Origin: Baylisascaris procyonis
Taxonomy: Eukaryota; Nematoda; Chromadorea; Rhabditida; Ascarididae
DNA length: 64,000 bases
Direction of reading: 5' to 3'
Assembly (NCBI GenBank): GCA_037389465.1
Contig: JAZARR010000212.1
Coordinates: forward strand, 124,001 to 188,000
Below, one piece after another: positions 26,301 through 36,377 of this stretch (the first letter of the stretch is position 1; each line of letters begins with the position of its first letter). The notes under the pieces are model-generated. The model saw only the letters and a program-made list of their open reading frames with translations. It did not search any database and was not told the origin of the DNA. The translations under genes and the position numbers were made by a program.

Positions 26301-28980
26301 AAAGAAATTACTGACATATTTGTAGCGAAGAAAAACACAAAAATGCTTTTTTTTTTGCTGGTCGTTATTGGAAGCGGATGAGTTAAATCAAATATGAAAG
26401 CATTATTTCGCACATTTTTTATTTGGCTGCATTTAATGAGACCGGTTGGTTAGGTGAAAAAAAAATGCAAAAGCACATATTGTGCCAGCTCTTATAACAC
26501 ATTCCCTTATTTGTTCGCATTAAAGATAACGTCTATTAATCACCACGTAGTGGCAATTATACGAAAACCTAAATACTTTATCGCTTTCAATTTTACAATA
26601 TCGCACCGAATGATGGAAGCAAATTTGCTAAGCAAAACAGCGAAAATTAATTGATAAGGGAACGACTGTCAAAGAAAGGGACGAATTATGCAAAAGCACT
26701 CAATTTAATTTAAGGTGTTACCATAAGCATAGAGATGAACAAAACAAAAACACGAAAAGACTCACTAGAAGCAGGTAGTGTAACACATCCGCATGATTCG
26801 CATTCGGGAGTATCGACCCACTTGAAAAATTCCATTTTGAACCATTGCAAAAGATTTTTCACCAGCTTGAACTCGTTTAACTTGCCATGCTCGAGACTCT
26901 TCGCCTTCAACTCATCCGATGGAATCACGCTCAGCGCTAACGTTTGAGCAACCTCGTCTTCATAGTTTTGCATCTGAAGATTCGTCCAGCTTAAAGCGTT
27001 TCAAAATGTTGCCTCAAAGAGATCACGTTTTCGGCTCTTCAACTTTGACCTTATCTCTGCAATATTTTGAACCTCACCTCATATTCACCTGCACTAAACT
27101 CTATAAACGCTATAAACAAGCAATTCTGCAAATGACTTCTCTGAAGTATGCAAATCGATAATCTCATGCCGATAATGCAAGTGTTTCACGTCTAAGTACG
27201 TACGCATTTAGAAGCGTCACTGCGAAAACAAAACGTCTGTGCACGTCCGCGTTTATATGATGATTTCAACTCGTAACTGCAAAATTTACAATACATGGGA
27301 TCATTTTAGTCGGCTTCTTGCGATGCAGCTCGATAAAAATTTAGCCACCCGTGTGGATTTAAACTGTTTTGTCTGAAGTGTTTTTTAACTTTTCCCTAAT
27401 TGGGAGTTTTCTCTAAAATTCCCCTTAACATATATAAACAATACCCTCAATCTGAAGACCCCACATAACTGTCCATCAGCACGAGTGGTAGAAATTTGTT
27501 TTCGTATGCATCATAACATGAAAAGCTTATACAAACCGATAATTCATCTTCAGCCGCACCAAAATTGACAGGCAAATAATTCAGCCTTCCCTCCTATCTC
27601 CTCACTGCCTATTAGCAGCTTCTCCAAAATGAATTTAGATCGGATTTAGATGAGTATAAGAAGAAACTAGCATGGGGCCTCACCCTTCGCGAATAATGTA
27701 CATATTTTTCTAGGAACTGTTTCTCCTCCGGTGTTGCGACGTTCGGCGAATAGGAGGGTGCAGATCCACCCTCGGCAATACATCGAACAATCTTCTTCTC
27801 AAGTTCAGCCGCATCCGCGCCCAACAGTCGACCCACCTCTTGGTTGTTTCTCAAAAAAACAAACGTCGGCATTGCCTGTATCCCATAAAGCGCAGACGTC
27901 TCTAAAATGTGCGAACTAAATGTCACTAAACAAAACATACAGCTGAACTGCCCCATCCCCCCCACCCCCAACCCCTCCCCCTCCCCGCTTAATCTCCTCT
28001 CTCTTCTGCCATCAATTAAACGGACTACAAAATCTTTCATCAATCCAGAAACTCGATTATTAGTCATTAATAGAGGTAATGAAACGCCACTAAACGCAAT
28101 GTTCGGTTTCTTTTATGAATGACATAACATTTCTATAACTTTGAGTCAATAAGGAATAAAGCAAACACAAAAAAATGCATCATAAGACCGACTTCCTTAA
28201 GAAAAGGGTCGGGATCTTTTGTTTATCGCAATATTCAACAGCAGAGTCTTTTCTTTGAAAGTTGACAATGGACAGATTTTCTATTAAAGGGGATTTGGCT
28301 TCACCCAAGTTCCGAAAAGAAAGCTTTCTATTCAACAACTTTCTCTTATTTTTCCCAAATTTTGGATAGGGACGGATGGAACGGGACCTATTGAAGTATT
28401 AGCTTATATTGGAGTAAATAACGCATGTTGTTATCGATAAATCTGCATGCGAAGGCAAAGTTGAAATTATTTCTGATAAGTTCAAATGTTTTGATTCTTT
28501 TTTGACTCCGGATTACATTCGGAATTCGTAATCCATTTTACCAATCAATTATGAATGCTTTAGGTTTCAGTCTTTTTTGTTCCTTTATTCCGTATACATA
28601 TATAGGTAAGCATTCTATGACTGGTTACTGATCGAATGAGTAAATCGAGGAATCCAATTCGATCCTTCTCCTCTTTACTTCGCCGTCTACCTCCCCTCCT
28701 TTCCTCCCTTACAACAAACCTCTGTGAAAAAAACTAAGGGAAGTGGCCAGAACAAGTTCATTAAAGAAAGCATATAGACGTAAAACTAACGGGTGCATAG
28801 GTCAACGTTGACCTTAACAAAAAATGCTTCAGTGTATTGCTGTGCGAACTGCTCGAATATTGGAGCAATATAGCGGCAAGGTCCACACCAATCGGCATAG
28901 AAATCGATCACCACCAACTTGGAGCCCGCTCTCGAAAGATGCTCGGAGAGTGATGAATCATCAGTTATCGTCAAAACCAT
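20331..28980 (-). CDS. png-1: Peptide:N-glycanase with N-terminal thioredoxin domain (PNG-1)
   Basis: Cytosolic/ER-associated enzyme that cleaves N-glycans from misfolded glycoproteins. Ten exons join in phase: 28980-28791, 27901-27684, 26973-26766, 25814-25682, 24732-24664, 23358-23241, 22873-22730, 22002-21743, 21273-21033 and 20546-20331. They give about 598 residues; the C. elegans protein, from memory, is about 606. Residues 1 to about 115 are a thioredoxin fold with WCGPC at 31-35 and the cis-Pro motif AMPTF near 73-77. Zinc-binding CESC (194-197) and CNSC (228-231) precede the transglutaminase-like core. The triad is Cys254 ([10 protein letters not shown]), His281 (TDHVWCE) and Asp298 (VHCDPCE). 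The spacings of 27 and 17 residues equal those of yeast Png1. A PAW-type sugar-binding domain follows from about residue 445, ending in [12 protein letters not shown]. There is no PUB domain, as expected for nematodes. The ATG lies 36 bases after a trans-splice-like acceptor. Confidence 0.97.
26154..26186. repeat. TCTG/TATG tetranucleotide microsatellite
   Basis: Interspersed TCTG and TATG units in a png-1 intron. No role suggested. Confidence 0.8.
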
Positions 28981-29016
28981 CCTCCCGACGACAAACTCCC
29001 CGACAGATCACCCAAC

Positions 29017-29020
29017 CTGA
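29017..29020 (-). promoter_or_regulatory. Acceptor AG upstream of the png-1 start (probable trans-splice site)
   Basis: The minus-strand sequence ATTACTTCAG ends 36 bases before the png-1 ATG. It resembles the cis-splice acceptors elsewhere in the window, and no upstream coding exon is evident. Spliced-leader addition is the simplest reading. A 5' UTR intron is the alternative. Confidence 0.5.
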
Positions 29021-31780
29021 AGTAATATATTTAAAGAACTTACTGACAACCAGAAGCAATAAATGTTTATTAACATAAACCAAACTTGGACGACAGGTAG
29101 GTCATGATAAAATCCCATGCGCCTGATTATGCAAACGTTCAAAGGTCATGAACCATAAGAACATATGTGTAGCAATGGAATCACAGAAGGCAGATTTTAT
29201 ATCAGAACTGGATTTGGCCAAAGCGCATAATTCGGCTGATCTGTATTTACGGCCGCAAAAAAAATTAGGGATGACTTTAACCAAAAAGAAAGTTAAATCT
29301 AGTCATTGTGCAACATCTAGAAGGGAGGAAAAGAAAAACTACAGTAACTGAACAGTGCTCTAACTTGAAATGCGGGATTCTGCATGCAGGTACCAACCAC
29401 CTCTTCTCCTATTTACATATAATCTTCTTGGCATAAACTGTGTCAACTTGAGGAACAGATGGTCGTATATGCAGATAATTCACTAATTCACGAAGAGTGC
29501 GCCATTCAAAAGCGCGATTTCGGCCAGCAAAATAAATAAAGATGTGGCCAAAATTGACAGCCCTCTTAGGAGGAAACAATGCAGCTACATTACTTTACGA
29601 GTGTCGCTAGTGCATCAAGGACTCGACAATGAACAAGTGGGGATGACAACCGCATTCAGATGACTATTAGAAACAACGTTAAACACCTAGAATTAATATC
29701 AGGTGAATTGGCAAATTCTATATCACCTGAAAGCAATATGACCGTTATTGTCGGTCATGAGAACACAAAACTGCTCATAAATTGTGTCTGACTTTAGCCA
29801 AGATGATGCTGTTGCTAGCAGTGAAGGAGGTCTCTTAGGGAACCGTCTCGTACAACGCGTTAAAAAAGAGATCTATTTATTTATTTTCATTAAGCAAAGA
29901 CGTCAACACAAGTACACTTGAGTAATCCACCTATCCATGCAACGGAAATAGCGAACTATAAGTGTGAAAGTTGTAAACTAAATATTGCTGAACAGTTGAC
30001 TAACAACTAGCACAAGCTCCGGCAGGAGTCAAGAAAGCGGAGCCTATAGCTTCGTATTTTTTCATACAGACTAAATACGATCGTGCAAGAGTGCTCACAC
30101 CTTTGCAGAAGATAAATAACATTTGCGCACTCTGTTTCACTCAAAAATTGGCCGTGCCAAAAGATACGCAACTCAGGTAGCTATATACTCCAGACTTAGT
30201 GACATTTAACAAAAAAATACGGTACTCCATTATTCAGAGACTTGGCAGCAATTAATGCCACCCATACGGGATCATCGTTTTATCATCGAGTGGGAGTACG
30301 GCAGTGATGGCACCAGTTCTTACTGCTAAAATGTTCCTTTTATACTACGATGTTCGCGTTCACATATTTGTTTAGTGCCTACAACGTCATTACTCCTACC
30401 TGTTATACCTATATTTCCCGTCTATATACGAAAACCATATTCCACTGCCGTTGCATTGTGCATCTAAGTGACACACAATTTGCAAGATGCTGTAGTGTAG
30501 ATGTGTTAAATATGGCTGAATAGGATGAGTAATTTTTAAAAAGGACTGCGTGATGATGAGGGTGGTAAGAGATGATGTGACAGCCACGCTCACCATGAGT
30601 TTGAACCATTTGAACTGAGGGCATTTGTGCTTGGAAGGCATTTGTGCACAAATATTTAAACTCAGGTGACTAACCAAAGAGTGTTTACTGCTTTCGAAGA
30701 ATGTCGAGAGGATTCAACATATTGTTCTCCTTTTGCGGTCGTAAGAGTGTGGAATAAACTCCCTATGGAATAAACTCTCAGCGCCTATTGTCTTTGCATT
30801 CACTAGTCGCCTAAAGCATTTCGACGTGGGAAAGTCCGTTAGTTTATGTTTTATTGATGCAGGTTTTTGATCATCGATTCTTTTTTTTTTGGTTCTATGT
30901 TTTGAACAGTCTTTATTTTAACGGAATTTTCTGTGAATCTCTTTGAAGAGCATTCGTTTATATGTAATTATCATCGGTTTTATTGAACAAAATGGAGAAT
31001 TTGATGGAATCGTCTCGTTTCAAGTTATCAACGTATTCTTCGCAAGACTCTTTCTATTTTCAGACCAGTAATTAGGCAGCCGGTAGAGTCCATTTTGCTG
31101 TTATATTCTTTTGCCATTTCATGTCGTTGAGTAGCCGTCGAGTTATGGAACTTCACTCCGAGTTGAAAATGAAATAACAAATAAAAGGCATTAATAACTG
31201 GTTACAATTAGGGGTACTTAAATGCAGTGCAGTGGTCCTTTTCACTCTCCATCTCCACCTCGCCGCACACCCCCACCTTTTTAATTATTCAGACTTCAAA
31301 ACACGTTGCAGTGAAATTCTGTAATGATCTGGAAATGTTATCCTATAGTACCACAAGAAACATTGCCTCGTTACCGGCAGCATTTTGCTTAGCATAGAAC
31401 GAGGAGAAGTATAAAGAAAGGCAACTTTTTCACCGTTGCTATGCCATTAGCGCCACAGAAGCTTGTTTCGGACATTTCCGCCGTTTATAAACTTTACATT
31501 CATGTGCTTGTTGTACCGGAAGTAAGGCTTGTTCATCATAACTCTTGCACAATGAAATGGAGTTAAATGAAGTGATGTTTATCTTACAACATCAAAAGCA
31601 TAAAAACTGCTTCGCGATCATGAATATAGTGCCGTATTTTTATATCGTTGAACTGTAGGTGTACATCGTAGATGTGGTGTACTTCTAAAGGCATTAATTT
31701 CATGCGTTCAGTATCCTTTTGACCGATATATTGTTCCGAACGTTCGATTGCGTAATGCAACAACCTCAAATCGCATTTGT
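29021..31780. other. Divergent intergenic region between png-1 and the BLOC-1 subunit 5-like gene
   Basis: About 2.8 kb separating a minus-strand and a plus-strand gene, so promoters for both should lie here. I see no protein exon I can support. It contains the decayed repeat copy at 29150-29290. No tRNA-like B-box (GGTTCGAATCC or close) was found by eye. Confidence 0.5.
29150..29290 (+). repeat. Diverged dispersed repeat, copy 2
   Basis: The plus-strand frame reads NICVAMESQKADFISELDLA, followed by AHNSADLYLRPQKK. It is more intact than copy 1 at 8381-8500, with which it aligns over about 100 bases. It lies just upstream of png-1 in intergenic DNA. The family was not recognised. Confidence 0.45.
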
Positions 31781-31782
31781 AG
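31781..31782 (+). promoter_or_regulatory. Acceptor AG abutting the BLOC-1 subunit 5-like start codon
   Basis: The sequence CATTTGTAG directly precedes ATG at 31783-31785. This is the closest spacing of the four start-proximal acceptors in the window. If used for spliced-leader addition it would leave no gene-encoded 5' UTR. Confidence 0.4.
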
Positions 31783-33271
31783 ATGTCAGTTGCTGCAGTG
31801 ATCAGTGATATCAATTTAGTGGGGGAGCAGATCTTCGATCATACTCCCCTCATAAGGAAGGAGATCGAAAAATTCTTGAACAATTTCGAGAGAAATGAAC
31901 GTCACAAAGAATTCGATGGAATTATACGTGCTAGTCATTCGGTTTGTTTTTGCTCATTTTTTAAATGAGACTCAACTATCGATGTGTTCATAAAATTTGC
32001 TAGTGGTGTGTTTAAGGTCAATTTTAGATGTCTTTTCCGTTTGTATAAATTTAATATTGGAGCGATTCGTTTATTAAAAAGAATAACGGCTAGTTGTAGT
32101 GGCAATGATATAGGAAAACTCTTTAAGAAATCATCTCCCATTTAGAAATTATATTTTCAATTCATTCGTAAATTTCACTAAGAAGTGATGCATTACTTGC
32201 ATCGATTACGACTTTCTAAGATTGGTATCATTAAAAATTATTTGTCTCGGAAAGTTGCAAAATATTTTCGATGTTAAACGTTGTGAGATTCGAAATTGCC
32301 TTGAGTGCTTCATTCGTTAATGGTAAGGTGGTAATGTGCAATGAGTAAAAATTATCATGAGAATTTTTGCAGTGATTGCGAACTCAAAAATTTGTTATGA
32401 TTTGTGTTGTTTCCCCTCATCGATAGATACTTCCCACTTCCCTCATTCCGAAGAACTGATACTGAAGTATGTTGAATTTCACATACCGACCCGATGATCC
32501 CTTTTGCCGTTGATTACACCTATCGTATGCTTGTTTACTGTAGATCATTTATGAATTACGTTATTGGGTTGTTGCAGCTCGTCGAAGCGGCAGACACAAC
32601 ACTCGAGTCTTTGATTGCCGAAGGAGTTTTAGAGCGCATCAATGAGGAGATAAAATCAGTCGCTGATGCAGTCATTGGCCTCACTGTTCCAACTTTCAAA
32701 AAGGTGCGACGTTTTCGAGATGCGAAAGAGCTCGTTTTAATCTTTATATAAATGCATCATACCGATATCCGCTATCGCCTAACTTTTGAATAAATTTAGA
32801 GGATCCGTTCCCCTTTTCCATTTTGGGCCTTCATGCGCAAAGTATATTTATGCTTTGACCACGATCCTCCCTTGCTTAAATCAGAGGAGGAGGGGGAAGG
32901 GGAAGGGTTAGCAGCTCACCTATATATGTTTCGAAGAGTCCCGCTCCAGAATCTTGGTTGTTTGCGGTGTTGACAGTTTAATTTCTCAAGAGGTAAATAG
33001 TTGTTTTTATGCATAAAATGGGAGTTATACAGCATATCTAAATGATTTATGCTATCGCTGTTCTTTGCACAATGTTAATATGAGCTTATTGAAGGAGCAT
33101 GACGATTATTTGGAAAGCGTAAAGCGCGATCAAGCGGAACAAATTCGAATCGTTGAGACTGAAGTCGAACGTCAGAGACGAGCATTAAGAGAACGCAGCT
33201 CACGTGAAGGGACCGCCGATTCGCTAACATCACCTGATATGTCGACAACAAGTGAGGTGGATCTCAATTAA
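31783..33271 (+). CDS. BLOC1S5: BLOC-1 subunit 5 (muted)-like protein
   Basis: A probable small coiled-coil subunit of BLOC-1, which sorts cargo to lysosome-related organelles. Exon 1 (31783-31941) encodes ISDINLVGEQIFDHTPLIRK, then EIEKFLNNFERNERHKEFDG. This matches the N-terminal core of vertebrate muted, where DL-IH-LLDHRP-I, FVKEFEEKR and L-EM can be aligned. Exon 2 (32578-32703) encodes a helical stretch (LVEAADTTLESLIAEGVLER). The last exon (from 33033 or 33085 to 33271) encodes a charged coiled coil, RDQAEQIRIVETEVERQRRA, ending in EVDLN and a stop. Exons 1 and 2 join in phase 0. The last exon needs a leading partial codon, so either exon 2 uses a later donor or a small exon at 32704-33030 is missing. 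With both exon-3 choices the length is about 160-180 residues, as in the family. The family call rests mainly on exon 1. Confidence 0.68.
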
Positions 33272-36200
33272 CCAATTCCGCTCTCTATAATTTCCTCTCT
33301 TTTTTTTTTCGCTTATCATTCTCGAAAATATTCATTTTCCATATTTATTCGTTCATCTAATTCTCAATGAAATGTTTCCTTCTCTCTCTCTTTGCTTGTC
33401 TTCCAATGTTCTTCTCATCTCTTTAAAAATATCATCTATAGAAATTATGTTATATAAATGGGAAATATCTCTTGACTGATATACTATGCTACTTTTTTCT
33501 CTCAACATGGCCATATTTCACCGTTTATAACCTCCTCGTTTGTGAATTTATATCTTTTTTCCATATATAACTACAAACATTATATCACCTTTGAAAGCAA
33601 TTTGAGGTATGTCCACCCACTCTCACAGCTTTTCATTGAGCTAACTTCTGGTTTCGAAGGTCGCCGATTTGATGAGCCGTGTTACAACCAACGTCCATCT
33701 TCGATATAAACGATGAGATATGGTATATTTCAATAGCACATATAACCTTATTGCATCCGCTAGAAAGGCAAATTCATATGAAGTTGAAATATGGCTTCTT
33801 ATTTGTATTTTTTTATTCTCCGTAAAATGGTTGCAATTGATATTATCAGCAAATCTTGGACGATGATTAGCAGGGAACGTTCGTTGATGAGTCATTCATG
33901 TAAATCATTTGGGTTGCTTGAGTGTTCTTTCGTGGTGATGAAAGCAGTAATCCTTCAGCTAATAGAAACATACGTTTTTGTTCGTGATTTTTCGCTTTTT
34001 ATGGTGTTTCTTACAATCACTTATTGATTGACGTAAATGACATGTAGTTGTGAAGGAGAATGCGGGAGGGAGGAGGGGGTGGGGGAAGTGTTGGTCGGAT
34101 GCTAAGGTATCGAACTGTCCCAGCAAGGTTTCTGATTTCATCTCGCTTCTCGATTTCCCTTTATTGGTATATCAGCAGATGCATAGTATGAACATCCTCA
34201 TTTGTTAGAGGCAAAGTACAGTGCAACGAGAAAATTTGCCGTTGTAATCCCGAAAGTTGGGCTGTTGACAATCTCATGCTTTGTGTCCACTTCTTTTTGC
34301 GATATATTTTTTGAATTTCCACACAAAATGATGGAGGGGGTGAGGAGTAATTTGGTCGTTTATGTACACAATATAAACATACAGCTTCAAGTAGCACTAG
34401 AACATATTAAAATAGTACAGAGATGAAGCATATAGTTTACAAATAATAGAACGTACATAAATCCAGCAATCGTTGCAAGTATTTAAAATAAAACATTCAA
34501 CAGCCATAGAGTAACATCCTCTTATTTCGAATGCTGCACTTTTTCAAGAGTTGTTTGATTAACCGATCGGTAGAATGTTCAAAAATTCCAAGTGGAATAC
34601 TCGGGCGATGGCCGTAGATAAATTTTTGAGCATTAACTAACGTCTCAGCTTTCTAACATATAAAGCACTTCGATATCTGGTTGAATATGATAAATACCAA
34701 TCATATAACTTCCAAAATATTCTCCACAAAGTTTTCCCGATAAGAATATCGAAGCACTGGAGCTTATCCTTACAACCCATAGTAAAATCTTTTAGAGTAT
34801 GGTTAAATGAAGGATTACTCCTATGAAGATGAGTGAGCAAAATTCTACTTACCACTTTGGGCAATTACCACTTTGGATTCCATTTTACGAGGTTGCTGCT
34901 TGACATAAATTACGAAATGGTTCATCTTCGCTATACGAAAGATGATCCATCACAAAGAATTTCGGTATGAAGTATATAATATAGGTATTGCAATGGACTC
35001 AATCACTATAGTTGATTCGGTTTTATTATTCCATTTTAATGAGCATTTATATGTTCGTCTCAATGAACTGTCAATAATTGGAAATGTGCAATAAAATGTT
35101 CAGTATTAGTTTTGTTATTATTTTCCCTGAATATCCGTTTCTTTTTCAGTGGAATATTTTTTTCATTTCTCATGAATCGTTTTCCTAATTTATTCGATTT
35201 ATATGTTGAAGGATTCTAGAATATTTGTTCACTTCAAAGGATTCTAGAATATTTGTTCACTTCAAAGGATTCTAGAATATTTGTCATCTATTTTTGACTG
35301 TGATCGTTTTTTTTTTTTTTACCACGTAATGAAAATCTTGGAAGGACGAATGAGGAAATGATCGGAAATTACCTACAGAAAGTCAATGATGCTGTGATCT
35401 TCATTGCTATAACAGTGGCAATCCATTCTTTCTCTCTTTCTTTCCTCGCATACCTCTCTCATTTCTTCTATTTTCCTCGTTTGGGTACTACTGTCTCGCT
35501 ACTAAATGTTTAAGTTTCTTACTTTTCTCCCTCCTCTCACCCCGTCTGCTCCCTACCCCCCCCCCCCCCCTTCCCCCTTATCGTGCAGCATTAGGTCACT
35601 TCCACTGTGAAGGCTGTTGTGATGGCGCAAGTGTCTACATTTTTCATTTTTTTGCACTTCCGCAACAGATCACTTTTGTGTATTCCTACTCATTTGACAA
35701 TGAGTTTCTGTTTTGCAGTTCAAAAACTTTATTTTCCAACTCGGTTGTTTTCTAGCTCATTCACACTTTTGTCAACGAGGAAACGCTCCATCAGCTCCTC
35801 AGCAGCACAATTTTTAACAGTGGCGTCGATCAGCTCTTAAATTCCATCTAGTTGAAATGAGTTGATGATTCGGCCAGAAATTGGCCATCGCATCCTCACT
35901 AACGAAATGAGCCTGTGACTTGTCTGAAATATTGTTTTATATTGTCACGTCTTAGTATGCGTTGTGATACCAATTTTCGCAAATTTTAATTTCCTCTCTC
36001 TGGCAGAATTGTTCGTTTTTCTCTTCTTTCTGCGTAATCGAGAGTAGTATCACTTCATTCGCATAATTGTTTTCGCTATTATTCTCAAAATCTTTCTTTA
36101 ACAAATTCCCATATTTTATTGGTTTGTGATGCTATACAATTTGCAAAATTTTATTATTCAAAAAATTCTCCCACTCAAATTTGAATATCATCAAATGTTG

Positions 36201-36334
36201 AATTCACTAATAATTTAAATACTAGTATTTGTGTTCACTAATCGTTTAATAAAATTACTTCATTCTTCAATCCAGACTGTTTGGTATTAAACTGTTTGCA
36301 AGCGATATCTTATTATGCATATCATCGGATTTGC
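33272..36334. other. Intergenic region between the BLOC-1 subunit 5-like gene and ngp-1
   Basis: About 3 kb with no supported gene. It is rich in T and pyrimidine runs, with a poly-C run at 35556-35570. It also holds the 28-bp tandem repeat at 35211-35283. Both flanking genes are on the plus strand, but the spacing is large for a nematode operon. Confidence 0.5.
35211..35283. repeat. 28-bp tandem repeat, about 2.6 copies
   Basis: The unit begins GGATTCTAGAATATTTGTTC and continues ACTTCAAA. Two full copies (35211-35238, 35239-35266) and a partial third (to 35283) are identical over their overlap, so the duplication is recent. Confidence 0.95.
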
Positions 36335-36336
36335 AG
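36335..36336 (+). promoter_or_regulatory. Acceptor AG upstream of the ngp-1 start (probable trans-splice site)
   Basis: GGATTTGCAG ends 41 bases before the ATG at 36378. The interval contains no other ATG, and no upstream coding exon is visible. Spliced-leader addition or a 5' UTR intron would both explain it. Confidence 0.5.
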
Positions 36337-36377
36337 GTTAAATCGAAGTGATTCCGCTGAGAAGAATATTCAACAAG

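Noticed and set aside
28786..28980. A stand-alone thioredoxin gene
   Set aside because: The exon lacks the second half of the fold. The next exons continue the fold in phase and lead into the N-glycanase core.
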